Part shown: in pieces, positions 1-8,235 of the stretch
Position numbering within the stretch: position 1 is the first letter of the stretch
Layout: each line of letters opens with the position of its first letter
From: Brachyspira suanatina
GTDB lineage: Bacteria; Spirochaetota; Brachyspiria; Brachyspirales; Brachyspiraceae
Length of the DNA stretch: 64,000 nt
NCBI RefSeq assembly: GCF_001049755.1
Contig: NZ_CVLB01000003.1
Span: forward strand, 186,001-250,000
Reading direction: 5' to 3'
Position numbers and translations under genes: made by a program
The notes under the pieces: model-generated
Told to the model about the DNA's origin: nothing
The model's database searches: none
Seen by the model: only the letters and a program-made list of their open reading frames with translations

Positions 1-135
1 TATATAAATCTTATAGTTGCAAGATTAGAAGATGAAGATAATAGCGTTTATAAAAAGATAGCTGAGACTTATAAAAAAAGAATAAAAGAGGTTGTCGAAT
101 CAGGAAAATTAAATGGAATTATCATCAATTATTAA
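1..135 (+). CDS. C-terminal end of a MetQ/NlpA-type lipoprotein (partial)
   Basis: The reading frame is open from the first base and stops at 133-135. Its 44 visible residues begin YINLIVARLEDEDNSVYKK. This matches the C-terminal part of the complete metQ gene just downstream (FVNLIAARTKDKDNELYKK), so it is very likely a second, paralogous methionine-binding lipoprotein cut by the window edge. Tandem metQ copies are common next to MetNI ABC transporters. Whether the transporter genes lie upstream cannot be seen here. The frame and similarity are clear; the function is by homology to its neighbour. Confidence 0.75.
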   Translation, partial: YINLIVARLEDEDNSVYKKIAETYKKRIKEVVESGKLNGIIINY

Positions 136-144
136 TAGTTTTTA

Positions 145-171
145 TTGAAATTATTCAAAAAATAATATAAT
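145..171 (+). promoter_or_regulatory. Candidate sigma-70 promoter of metQ
   Basis: TTGAAA at 145-150 and TATAAT at 166-171 lie upstream of metQ. The 15-base spacer is shorter than the ideal 17. It starts just after the stop of the preceding paralog, so the downstream metQ may be transcribed separately. Confidence 0.4.
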
Positions 172-213
172 CTAAATAAATTAATTTAATTAAAATTTTA
201 TAAAGGAGCGAAA

Positions 214-1029
214 ATGAAAAAATTTTTATTATTTATATCATCAGCCATATTATCATTAATGATATTATCATGCGGAAATACTTCTTCTGGTGATCAAAAG
301 GTAGTTAAAGTTGGTTTTGCTGGAGAGTCTGATTATCAAATCTGGGATCCTATAGTAGCTAAACTAGCTGAAGAAGGAATAAAAGTAGAGTTAGTATCTT
401 TCTCTGATTACACTATACCTAATCAGGCTTTAAATGATGGAGAGATTGATTTGAATGCTTTCCAACACTATGCATACTTTAATGATGAAGTATCAAATAA
501 AGGATATGATTTAACTGCTATAGCTGATACTTATATATCTGCTATGAATATTTATTCTACTAATATCACAGATGTAAAACAATTAAAAAACGGCGATAAA
601 ATAGCTATACCTAATGACCCTTCTAATGGTGGAAGAGCTTTAAAAGTTCTTCAGGCTGCAGGAATCATTAAAGTAAAACCTGAAGCAGGAGATACTCCTA
701 GTGTAAGCGATATAATAGAAAATCCTCTAAATATTGAAATCGTAGAAATGGATGCAGGTGCTATTTATGGTGTTCTTCCTGATGTTGCTTGTGCTGTTAT
801 TAATGGAAACTATGCTATAGACTTCGGTTTGAATCCTGGTTCTGACTATATATTCAAAGATGACCCTTCTATTTATAGTGGAAAATCTTTTGTCAATTTG
901 ATAGCTGCAAGAACTAAAGATAAAGATAATGAATTATACAAAAAAGTTGTAGCAACTTATCAATCTGAAATAGTAGAAAAAGTTTATAATGAGAATTTCT
1001 TAGGTTCTTATCTTCCTACTTGGAAATAA
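214..1029 (+). CDS. metQ: MetQ/NlpA family methionine-binding lipoprotein
   Basis: The 271-residue protein has a lipoprotein signal: a basic MKK start, a hydrophobic stretch and the lipobox ILSC with the lipidated cysteine near residue 20. The mature part follows the NlpA family pattern (VKVGFAGESDYQIWDPIVAKLAEEGIKVELVSFSDY, then NDGEIDLNAFQHYAYF and later DVACAVINGNYA). Family members are the substrate-binding component of the D/L-methionine ABC transporter MetNI, anchored to the membrane facing the periplasm. An AAAGGAG ribosome site at 202-208 fixes the start. It is the second of two adjacent paralogs and is followed by a clear terminator. No MetN or MetI gene is visible. Confidence 0.9.
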   Translation: MKKFLLFISSAILSLMILSCGNTSSGDQKVVKVGFAGESDYQIWDPIVAKLAEEGIKVELVSFSDYTIPNQALNDGEIDLNAFQHYAYFNDEVSNKGYDLTAIADTYISAMNIYSTNITDVKQLKNGDKIAIPNDPSNGGRALKVLQAAGIIKVKPEAGDTPSVSDIIENPLNIEIVEMDAGAIYGVLPDVACAVINGNYAIDFGLNPGSDYIFKDDPSIYSGKSFVNLIAARTKDKDNELYKKVVATYQSEIVEKVYNENFLGSYLPTWK

Positions 1030-1056
1030 TAAATAGAATTAATTTTTGATTAAGTT

Positions 1057-1090
1057 AAGCTATGTATATTTTTTATACATAGCTTTTATT
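1057..1090 (+). terminator. Rho-independent terminator after metQ
   Basis: A perfect 12-bp stem (1057-1068 with 1074-1085) with a five-base T loop is followed by a T-rich tail, 28 bases after the metQ stop. Confidence 0.8.
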
Positions 1091-1116
1091 TCATATTACT
1101 TAATTAATATAAAAAT

Positions 1117-1290
1117 TATAATATATTTTGGATAAAATGTGTATCATATAACTAATATCAAAGAAGCATAAAAAATTATAAGGAAAATTGTTTGTTAGCC
1201 TACTCTTCTATAATTAACTTCCTACTATATATATATTTTATGCTGAAAATCAAGTTACTCATTTCTTCCAAAATATACAATTTTTTCATA
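1117..1290 (+). ncRNA. Candidate structured RNA
   Basis: A perfect 11-bp inverted repeat (1122-1132 with 1267-1277) encloses a second perfect 9-bp one (1165-1173 with 1236-1244) and a 5-bp one (AGGAA 1181-1185 with TTCCT 1219-1223). Together they form one long interrupted stem of about 155 nt. A TATAAT box lies at 1117-1122 and a T-rich tract (1281-1286) follows the outer stem. A rod broken by internal loops is reminiscent of 6S RNA, but no family sequence signature was recognised. Chance pairing in A/T-rich DNA is the main alternative. Confidence 0.3.
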
Positions 1291-1757
1291 AAAAATAAGA
1301 ATTTATAAGTATAAATAACATTATTTTTTTAATATTTATCAAACTAAATAAAAACTTCATTTATCAGTTATAATAGTATATTTTAATTCCTTCCCTTTTA
1401 TGTATTTTATTTTTATTCAAAATTAGTAATATCATTTATTTTAAAGCTTAAATAATAAAAGCATTCATGACCAAGATTTTATTATATTTATAATCTCATT
1501 CACGAATGATGAGCTGATTCTTAAATATAAATAATATTTGAATTATTAATTTATTTATATTATTTTCTTAATCTACCGTACGTTGTATAAGTTATAAATT
1601 TAAAATTTCACATTATAACATTTATAAATAACAAAAATTGTCGCTTTTATAAAAAATAAGAAAATAAATAACTTAAATGCACTAAATAAAATTCTTAAGG
1701 TTTTTTTTATATTACCGTTAATATTAGAAGTTAATTACTAAAAAAGGAGTTCTTAGT
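1291..1757. other. Gene-free A/T-rich stretch with a repeat remnant
   Basis: No gene seen. Positions 1575-1606 (ACCGTACGTTGTATAAG, then TTATAAATTTAAAAT) resemble the right arm of the CGCACG module of the large intergenic repeats found elsewhere in the window, and look like a decayed copy. The ribosome site for the next gene is AAAAAGGAG at 1741-1749. Confidence 0.4.
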
Positions 1758-1997
1758 ATGACTATCAATAGAATAAATAATAATGTACAGCAAACAGCAC
1801 AAGTTCAGATGCCTGCTCCTAAAGAAAATATTGCAGCTCAAAACCCTACTAATATACAAAAGATAAGCCAGCAAGGAAACGGTATGTCTCCTCTTTCAAG
1901 CAGATACACTTACGCTATAGGACGTGATGGTAAAAGATACGTTTTACAGCTTAGAATAGATATATCTTCTGTAAGAGCTTTCAGTTCATTAGCTTAA
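1758..1997 (+). CDS. Small hypothetical protein with a YAIGRDGKRY motif
   Basis: The 79-residue protein has a good ribosome site (AAAAAGGAG, 8 bases before ATG). It has no signal peptide or membrane segment. The first 45 residues are polar and rich in Q, N and P, so probably disordered. The end carries YTYAIGRDGKRYVLQLRIDIS, which resembles the short conserved motif (YAVGxDGKRYAVGGEVSID) of the SprA-related putative metalloprotease family, without the rest of that family. Its MTINRI start also resembles the FlgM-like protein at 13585. Function unknown. It stands alone, with a long leader upstream and a hairpin at 2091 downstream. Confidence 0.6.
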   Translation: MTINRINNNVQQTAQVQMPAPKENIAAQNPTNIQKISQQGNGMSPLSSRYTYAIGRDGKRYVLQLRIDISSVRAFSSLA

Positions 1998-2090
1998 AAT
2001 ATATTTTTTGTATTAAGCATATATTATGTAAACATATACACTAGAAATATTTTTGTAAGGATAGTTCTATGCTGAATATTAGTATATAAA

Positions 2091-2112
2091 AGCTGGAATT
2101 TAAATTCCAGCT
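2091..2112. terminator. Hairpin between convergent genes
   Basis: A perfect 10-bp stem (AGCTGGAATT/AATTCCAGCT) with a two-base loop lies between two convergent genes. A short T tract follows on the minus strand, so it probably ends the NfeD transcript and perhaps also the upstream plus-strand gene. Confidence 0.65.
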
Positions 2113-2126
2113 TAATAATACTATAT

Positions 2127-3461
2127 TTAAATATATTTCTTTACAACTATTCTGTTGCCTTCTACAAGAATAACTTTTAAATTGCTACCTTTATCTATGA
2201 ATTCCCCTTCACTAACTGCATCGTACTTTTTTCCATCTATAACTATATATCCTGAAGGTCTGAAAAAAGTATCAGCTATTCCCTCTTTACCTATTAAATC
2301 ATCATAAGAAACGCTTGAATGATATCCAGAAGTATCACTATCTAATGTAATCTTATCTTTAAAATCTTTTGATTTACTCATAAACCTTGCAATCAATATT
2401 ATAAGTACAATATCTATTAATAAAGAAATAAATATCACAAAAGAAGCTACGGCTATATTATGTATGCCGAAAGAAATGAATACTCCGGCTACAATTCCTA
2501 TTATTCCAAGTATACCTGTAATTCCAAAACCCGGTATAAGAAATAATTCAACACAAAGAAGAACAACCCCAAGTATAAATATGGCAGGTGCTAAAAATGT
2601 GCTACTTCCTGAAAAAAACTGAATAAAGAAAAATACAGCAAAAGCTATTATGGCTGTTACTCCTCCAACACCAAACCCTGGGGTTTTTATTTCAATATAT
2701 ATTCCAGCTATACCTATAGACATTAAAATACTCAATACAAAAGGATTGAGAAGAAATTTCAATACAGAATCATATCCATCTTCTTCTATATTTACTATTT
2801 CAGCATTATTCATATTTTTTAATTCTAATATCTCATTTATGGAATTGGCTTTTTTATCAGCTATATTTATAGATACTGCCTCATCTGCACTTAATGTAAG
2901 TAAAGTCTTATCATCTAAATCTATACCGTCACTTTTCTTAGTTAAAACTATAGTTTCATCAACCATAGCTTCAGCAGCTTTGGAATTCTTTTTCGTAGTT
3001 TCTGCAGATGCTCTCATTGCAGCACGCATAGCACTAACCTCTTTTTCTCCTGCCTTTTTGGGTTCATTGCCATTTAAATATACAGGAGTTGCTGCCCCTA
3101 TAACGCTTCCGTCAGACATATAAATTTCTTTGGCACTCAATGATATCAAAGCACCAGCTGATAATGCATTCTTATTAATATAAACCACTACAGGTACATT
3201 ACTTTCCATAATATAGTTTTTTATAGATAAAGCCGAAGAAAGAAGTCCTCCAGGAGTATCAAGTTCTAATATAATCAAATCTGCCTTTTTATCATCTGCT
3301 TCATCTATAGCCTTTTTTAAATATCCAGCATACCATCTGTTTATCTCTTGAAATTCCTGTCTCTTTATAACATAAACTTTACCATCTTTCGAATATAAAT
3401 AATTAGAAAAAATAAAAATGCTCAAAAGAAGCATTATTAATATATTATTAATTTTTTTCAT
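2127..3461 (-). CDS. NfeD-family membrane serine protease (ClpP class)
   Basis: The 444-residue protein has an N-terminal signal segment, then a ClpP/SppA-fold protease domain (about 28-220). It carries LELDTPGG near 65-72 and the nucleophile serine in NALSAGAL (Ser101). A candidate general-base lysine lies near 157-161. Four or five membrane helices follow (about 240-365) and then a C-terminal NfeD OB-fold-like domain (DLIGKEGIADTFFRPSGYIVIDGKKYDAVSEGEFI). Long NfeD proteins are thought to cleave hydrophobic peptides of stomatin-type membrane proteins; no stomatin gene is adjacent. The ATG at 3461 is preferred over the GTG at 3470 because the GAGAG ribosome site lies 8 bases before the ATG and overlaps the GTG. 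Confidence 0.85.
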   Translation of the reverse strand: MKKINNILIMLLLSIFIFSNYLYSKDGKVYVIKRQEFQEINRWYAGYLKKAIDEADDKKADLIILELDTPGGLLSSALSIKNYIMESNVPVVVYINKNALSAGALISLSAKEIYMSDGSVIGAATPVYLNGNEPKKAGEKEVSAMRAAMRASAETTKKNSKAAEAMVDETIVLTKKSDGIDLDDKTLLTLSADEAVSINIADKKANSINEILELKNMNNAEIVNIEEDGYDSVLKFLLNPFVLSILMSIGIAGIYIEIKTPGFGVGGVTAIIAFAVFFFIQFFSGSSTFLAPAIFILGVVLLCVELFLIPGFGITGILGIIGIVAGVFISFGIHNIAVASFVIFISLLIDIVLIILIARFMSKSKDFKDKITLDSDTSGYHSSVSYDDLIGKEGIADTFFRPSGYIVIDGKKYDAVSEGEFIDKGSNLKVILVEGNRIVVKKYI

Positions 3462-3700
3462 AAATATCACTCTCTTATTAAATATATTATTATTTTAGTA
3501 TAACTTATATTTTTTTCAAGCATGCATTATAAAGTTCTAACACTTTATTCTAATCCACACCCAAACCTTATTCAAATTTATAATCTTTTCAACACCGTTT
3601 ATCAGACTATTGTTTATTGTTGAAATTATAATTTAAAAAATAGTATATATTTTAGGCGTATCACAGCGACGGTGAGGAAGTAAGAAATTTAAAAAAAAAT

Positions 3701-3910
3701 CTTGGGTGGGATGCTATTAAATTATAATTGAGTCACTAAAAAATTAAAAGTTTGAATTCATAGTTAAACTATAAATATAAAAAGGGTGGGGTGAAAATAT
3801 AGCTTTAAAACTTAATTACATACCACACCCTTTTTTCTATAAAATACAATTTAGAAATTTATGCTTAATTATTTTTGTATACGGACACTGAAATTATAAC
3901 GCCCACCCAA
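3701..3910. repeat. Nested G-rich/C-rich intergenic repeat, copy E
   Basis: The 465-base gap before the next gene holds a repeat with two nested inverted modules. CTTGGGTGGG (3701-3710) pairs with CGCCCACCCAA (3900-3910). Inside, AAAGGGTGGGG (3781-3791) pairs with CCACACCCTTTT (3824-3835), with TTTTAAAACTTAATTACAT-like sequence in the loop. The same modules recur at 19.3, 21.5, 35.0 and 39.0 kb. A possible degenerate CGCACG module lies at about 3655-3675. No gene is seen in the rest of the gap. Confidence 0.75.
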
Positions 3911-3935
3911 ATTTTATTTATATTGCAGAATTTTT

Positions 3936-4373
3936 TCATGATTGAAAGCTTATTATCAATGTACCTGCCACTATAAAAAGCACACCTATAATAATTTTTA
4001 TATTTAATGCCTCTTTTAAAAATATTGCAGCTAATATTATAGTAAAAATTATAGAAAGTTTATCTATAACTACTACTCTATTAACATTTCCAATCTGTAA
4101 AGCCTTGAAATAAAAAAGCCATGATAAACCTGTTGCTATGCCTGATAATACTATAAATATTATAGTCTTTGTATTGAGATTTTTTATAGTTTCAAAAGTA
4201 TTTATAGAGTTCACAGAATTTGTGTAAAATACTATAATCCAAGACATTATCAATATTATAATAGTTCTTATGGCAGTTGCTAAATTTGAATTAATACCGG
4301 CTAAACCTATCTTTATAAGTATAGCAGTAAGAGATGCAAATATTGAAGATAATAATGCAAAAATAATATCCAT
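3936..4373 (-). CDS. Small EamA/DMT-type membrane protein
   Basis: The 145-residue protein has about five hydrophobic helices. The ALQIGNVNRVVVIDKLSIIFTIILAAIFLKEAL segment is the typical end of an EamA repeat (drug/metabolite transporter superfamily). It is one repeat unit long, half the size of the ten-helix transporter at 16419, so it should act as a dimer like other single-unit DMT proteins. Substrate unknown. An AAAGG ribosome site lies upstream. It is separated from folD by only 56 bases and points the same way, so the two may be co-transcribed. Confidence 0.75.
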   Translation of the reverse strand: MDIIFALLSSIFASLTAILIKIGLAGINSNLATAIRTIIILIMSWIIVFYTNSVNSINTFETIKNLNTKTIIFIVLSGIATGLSWLFYFKALQIGNVNRVVVIDKLSIIFTIILAAIFLKEALNIKIIIGVLFIVAGTLIISFQS

Positions 4374-4429
4374 AGAAAAGCCTTTAATTTTTAATATAGT
4401 ATTTTTAATATTATATTTTTTATAATGAA

Positions 4430-5275
4430 TTATTTTTTATTCATAATGTTTTTATGGAGATAAAGCACATTATCTAAAAGCATAGAAACAGTAACGCTTC
4501 CAACGCCATTAGGTACAGGAGTAATATAAGAAGCTAACTTTGAAGCCTCCTCAAAATTAACATCACCTTTTAAAGAACCGTCCTCTAATACATTTATACC
4601 TATGTCTATAACTACAGCTCCTTCTTTTATATATTCTCCTGTAATGAATTCTGCTTTTCCAATTGATACACATAATATATCAGCATTCTTACAAAGCTCT
4701 TTTAAATTCTTAGTTTTTGAATGTGCTATAGTAACAGTAGCAGATTTTTGTAAAAGTAAATGAGCTAAAGGCTTTCCAACTATCTCGCTTCTTCCTATAA
4801 CAACAGCATTAGCACCTTCTATATTTATGCCGGATTTTTCTATTAAAGCCATAGCACTCTTTGCTGTACAAGGAGCTAAATTACTATCGCCTATAAATAT
4901 CCTACCCAAATTAACATGAGATATTGCATCAGAATCCTTTTCTATTGAAATAGTTTCATAAACTTTTTTCTTGCATATATGTTTAGGAAGAGGCATCTGA
5001 ATCATTATTCCACTTGTTTCTTTTTCTTTGTTTAAATATTCTATCAATGTTAAAAAATCTTTCTCTGTTGTATTCACAGGAAGATTATGCAAAGAACCTA
5101 TCATTCCTACACTTTCAGCTTGTTTCTTTGCCCTTTTAAAATAAACCTCTGTAGATTTATCATCCTCAAAATATAGAAAATCTATCCTTGGTTTCTTTTC
5201 AAGAATTTCTGTTTCCTTCTTTATCCTTTCTTTTATCTCTTTTGCTAATTCTCTTCCATCTAAAATATTAGACAT
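4430..5275 (-). CDS. folD: FolD, methylene-THF dehydrogenase/cyclohydrolase
   Basis: The 281-residue protein is full length for FolD, which interconverts 5,10-methylene-THF, methenyl-THF and 10-formyl-THF in the cytoplasm. Seen are IMIQMPLPKHI (family Q in ILVQLPLP), KDSDAISHVNLGR, the Rossmann segment VVIGRSEIVGKPLAHLLL, VIDIGINVLEDGSLKGDV and TPVPNGVGSVTVSMLL. Two positions are odd. The usual YxxxK catalytic pair aligns without gaps to Y45-FKR-A49, so lysine is replaced by alanine with lysines on either side. The usual PVPGGVGPMT reads PVPNGVGSVT. The dehydrogenase fold looks intact; cyclohydrolase efficiency is uncertain. A TAGGAG site supports the start. Confidence 0.9.
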   Translation of the reverse strand: MSNILDGRELAKEIKERIKKETEILEKKPRIDFLYFEDDKSTEVYFKRAKKQAESVGMIGSLHNLPVNTTEKDFLTLIEYLNKEKETSGIMIQMPLPKHICKKKVYETISIEKDSDAISHVNLGRIFIGDSNLAPCTAKSAMALIEKSGINIEGANAVVIGRSEIVGKPLAHLLLQKSATVTIAHSKTKNLKELCKNADILCVSIGKAEFITGEYIKEGAVVIDIGINVLEDGSLKGDVNFEEASKLASYITPVPNGVGSVTVSMLLDNVLYLHKNIMNKK

Positions 5276-5378
5276 ATAAACTCCTAATCAAATTTATTAT
5301 TATTTTATAATAATATAATGCTGTAAAATAAAATACAAGTATAGATTTTTTAATATTTATATTGTATATTATTAAACT

Positions 5379-6593
5379 ATGATAAAAAAAATATTTATTA
5401 TCTTTTTTACTGCCCTAACTATAAACAGCATATCTTTTGCTCAAAAAAAAATAATAATCTTTGAAACAGAATACAGCAATAATTACACATCATATGCCTT
5501 CAAAGATATTATAATAAAAAATTTATTCATTAACTCCGATTTTCGTATAATACCTTATATACCGTATAAAAGAAATGATTATAAAGAAATAAAATCAAAA
5601 ATTAAAGAACTCACCTTTAATAATAATGCTGATATATCTATCACATACAATTTATTAAAATATAAAAATGGATTTATTCTTAATTATGTGATATTTGACA
5701 GAGAAAAGCCTAATGAATGGAAAGAAAAAAATATTTATTCAAAAGAAGAAAAATTCTTTGAATCTATAAACAAAGTATTAGAAGAGATATATTCTTATTC
5801 TAAAAAAAATGATAATCTTGTAAAAGAATATGAATATATTCCTCTTATAGGATATTACAGCCAAATAGTAAGTGACAATGAATATAATGATGAAAATAAG
5901 AAAAAAATTTATGAAATGTTTTTTAATTTCTATAAAGATAATATTTATTTCAATATGGATTATCTAGAGTATCTCACAGAAAAAGGAAATAAAGATTCTA
6001 TTAATGATATAAATATAATAGTAGAAAACATGAAAAAATATTTAGACAAAAATAATCATTATTATTTTTCTGCTTTAGGAGATCTATATTATAGTAAATA
6101 CAAAACTAATGTAGAAAATGAAGATATAGATATCAGTATAGAAAATTATATAAAGGCAATAAATGCAAAAAATTATAATTATATATATTATAAAAAACTT
6201 GCCAATGCTTATATACTTAAAAATGATTATGATAATGCTTCAAAGTCTTATAATGCAGCTATAAAAATTTACGATAGAGATACTGCTTTAATAAAAGATG
6301 CCATATACTTACTTAGAAGAGATATGAATCAAAATGGAAATTTAGTAATAGAATATTTGAAAAAAATTATAGATATTAATAAAAATGATGATGAAGCTTT
6401 AGAAGAATTAGCAGATATATATGAAAATTTGGGAGATAAATATAACTCTCAAATCTATTATACTAAACTTCTTGAAGCTGTTAATTATAATCTTTACATA
6501 ATCAATAATGAAAAACCTAATCCTGTACTGTATGATAAATACATAAAAAAACGAAATGAAATAACAAAAAAACTTGAGAAATTGAAAATATAA
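5379..6593 (+). CDS. Secreted TPR-repeat protein
   Basis: The 404-residue protein has an N-terminal signal peptide (MIKKIFIIFFTALTINSISFA, probable cleavage near residue 21). An N-terminal region of about 130 residues follows, similar in style to spirochaete periplasmic proteins (FETEYSNNYTSYAFKDI). The second half has tetratricopeptide repeats: HYYFSALGDLYYSKYK, YIYYKKLANAYILKNDYDNASKSYNAAIKIY and DEALEELADIYENLGDKYNSQIYYTKLLEAV. TPR proteins act as scaffolds; the partner is unknown. There is no ribosome site, and a TATATT box ends only 8 bases before the ATG, so the mRNA may be leaderless. Confidence 0.75.
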   Translation: MIKKIFIIFFTALTINSISFAQKKIIIFETEYSNNYTSYAFKDIIIKNLFINSDFRIIPYIPYKRNDYKEIKSKIKELTFNNNADISITYNLLKYKNGFILNYVIFDREKPNEWKEKNIYSKEEKFFESINKVLEEIYSYSKKNDNLVKEYEYIPLIGYYSQIVSDNEYNDENKKKIYEMFFNFYKDNIYFNMDYLEYLTEKGNKDSINDINIIVENMKKYLDKNNHYYFSALGDLYYSKYKTNVENEDIDISIENYIKAINAKNYNYIYYKKLANAYILKNDYDNASKSYNAAIKIYDRDTALIKDAIYLLRRDMNQNGNLVIEYLKKIIDINKNDDEALEELADIYENLGDKYNSQIYYTKLLEAVNYNLYIINNEKPNPVLYDKYIKKRNEITKKLEKLKI

Positions 6594-6621
6594 TTATCAT
6601 ATAATATTTTTATAAACCATA

Positions 6622-6650
6622 TATACAAAAAAATATATTTATTGTATAAT
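6622..6650 (+). promoter_or_regulatory. Candidate promoter of the AGCS symporter gene
   Basis: TATACA (6622-6627), a 17-base spacer and TATAAT (6645-6650) preceded by TG (extended -10). The predicted start near 6657 leaves a leader of about 19 nt carrying the AAAGGA ribosome site. Confidence 0.5.
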
Positions 6651-6675
6651 CGCAAAAACCAAAAAGGAATAAAAA

Positions 6676-8085
6676 ATGAAAATTATTAATAGTATAATAA
6701 CAAATACTAATAATGTAATGTACGGTTATTTATTATTGGCGGTATTCTTTGTTATTTCTGTTTTCTTTACTATAAGATTAAAAGGAATACAAATTTCACA
6801 TTCAATACTTGCCTTAAAACTTCTATTTTCTAAACATGAAAAAGGAGACGGAGTTTCAGGATTTGTAAGTTTTTGTATAAGTACAGCTTCAAGAGTTGGT
6901 ACAGGAAATATTACAGGAGTTATGACTGCGGTTTCTGCTGGAGGACCTGGAGCTTTATTTTGGATGTGGATAATGGCATTATTAGGAGGAAGTTTAGCTT
7001 TTTCAGAGAGTACATTAGCACAGCTTTATAAAGAAAAAGATTCTCAAGGAAAGTTTATAGGTGGAGCTTCTTTCTATATAAAAAGCAGATTGAAAAAACC
7101 AATACTAGCAATATTATTTGCTTTATGTATGATATTCACATATACAACTTTTAACGGGGTACAGGCTAATACAATATCAAATGCCCTATCAAAATATAAT
7201 GTATCAGTTTATATAACAGCCATTTTCTTAACAGTAATCACAGGTATGATATTATTCAGCAAAAAAAGAGAAACTATAACTCATGCATGTGTATTTATAG
7301 TACCTGTTATGGCAATACCTTATATCTTGATGGGACTTTTTATATTTTTCAGCAATTTGCCTTCAGTACCTTTGGCATTTCAAAATATATTAGTGCAGGC
7401 ATTCAAACCTAGTGCTGTTTTCGGCGGTGCTATAGGAATTACAATTTCAAACGGATTAAAAAGAGGTTTATTCTCAAATGAGGCTGGTATGGGAGGTGCT
7501 CCTCATGCTGCTGCAGCTGCTCATACTTCTCATCCTTGCAAACAGGGTTTAATACAGATGTTCTCAGTATTTACTGATACTATATTGATATGTTCTATTT
7601 CAGGATTCATACTTCTATTATCTCCTGAAGCTATGAATGAAGTTAAAAATATGGAAGGTATTAATTTATTCCAATATGCTATGGAATCACATTTGGGAAG
7701 TTTCGGTTCTATATTTATTACAGTATGTATATTGTTCTTCTCTTACAGTTCTATATTAGGAAATTTCTTCTATATAAAAACTGGTGCTGCTGCTGTAAAA
7801 GATAATTTTATAGCCTATATAATAGTGGGACTTATGACTATAGTAATGGTTTTTGCCGGCTCATTGGCTGAGTTTAAAACTATATGGGGAGCAGGCGATA
7901 TGTTTATGGGCTTTATGGCTTTACTAAACATCATAGTTATGGTAATACTTAATAAACCTGTATACTTGCTTACTAAACATTATGTGAGCCAATTAAAAGA
8001 ACATGAAGAACCTAAATTTACTAAAGATATAATAGAAGAACTAAAAAATGATGATGCTATCACTCAATGGGATAATAAAAATTAA
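6676..8085 (+). CDS. AGCS-family sodium:alanine/glycine symporter
   Basis: The 469-residue, roughly eleven-helix membrane protein carries family signatures: ASRVGTGNITGVMTAVSAGGPGALFWMW, FIGGASFYI and GLKRGLFSNEAGMGGAPHAAAAAHTSHP. AGCS carriers (AlsT/DagA/CycA-like) import alanine or glycine with Na+. Length is normal and the start has AAAGGA 9 bases upstream. It has its own promoter and a strong terminator, so it is probably monocistronic. Confidence 0.92.
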   Translation: MKIINSIITNTNNVMYGYLLLAVFFVISVFFTIRLKGIQISHSILALKLLFSKHEKGDGVSGFVSFCISTASRVGTGNITGVMTAVSAGGPGALFWMWIMALLGGSLAFSESTLAQLYKEKDSQGKFIGGASFYIKSRLKKPILAILFALCMIFTYTTFNGVQANTISNALSKYNVSVYITAIFLTVITGMILFSKKRETITHACVFIVPVMAIPYILMGLFIFFSNLPSVPLAFQNILVQAFKPSAVFGGAIGITISNGLKRGLFSNEAGMGGAPHAAAAAHTSHPCKQGLIQMFSVFTDTILICSISGFILLLSPEAMNEVKNMEGINLFQYAMESHLGSFGSIFITVCILFFSYSSILGNFFYIKTGAAAVKDNFIAYIIVGLMTIVMVFAGSLAEFKTIWGAGDMFMGFMALLNIIVMVILNKPVYLLTKHYVSQLKEHEEPKFTKDIIEELKNDDAITQWDNKN

Positions 8086-8120
8086 TAGTATAAAAATTTA
8101 ATTAATAATAATATATTAAT

Positions 8121-8156
8121 AAGGGCTTAACTTGATAAAAAGTGAAGCCCTTTATT
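8121..8156 (+). terminator. Terminator after the AGCS symporter
   Basis: AAGGGCTTAACTT pairs imperfectly with AGTGAAGCCCTT and is followed by TTTATTTTATT on the plus strand. Confidence 0.75.
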
Positions 8157-8171
8157 TTATTAAAATTTAAA

Positions 8172-8210
8172 TAATAAAAAACCCCAAGCATTATATAATA
8201 ACGCTTGGGG
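8172..8210 (-). terminator. Terminator of the alcohol dehydrogenase gene
   Basis: CCCCAAGC (8182-8189) pairs with GCTTGGGG (8203-8210). Read on the minus strand it is followed by a TTTTTT tract, and it lies 25 bases past the adh stop codon. Confidence 0.85.
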
Positions 8211-8235
8211 AAAAACTATGATTAGAATATATTAA

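Noticed and set aside
2650-3123. Long plus-strand frame opposite the NfeD gene
   Set aside because: No ribosome site, no domain, and it lies wholly over a convincing gene on the other strand.
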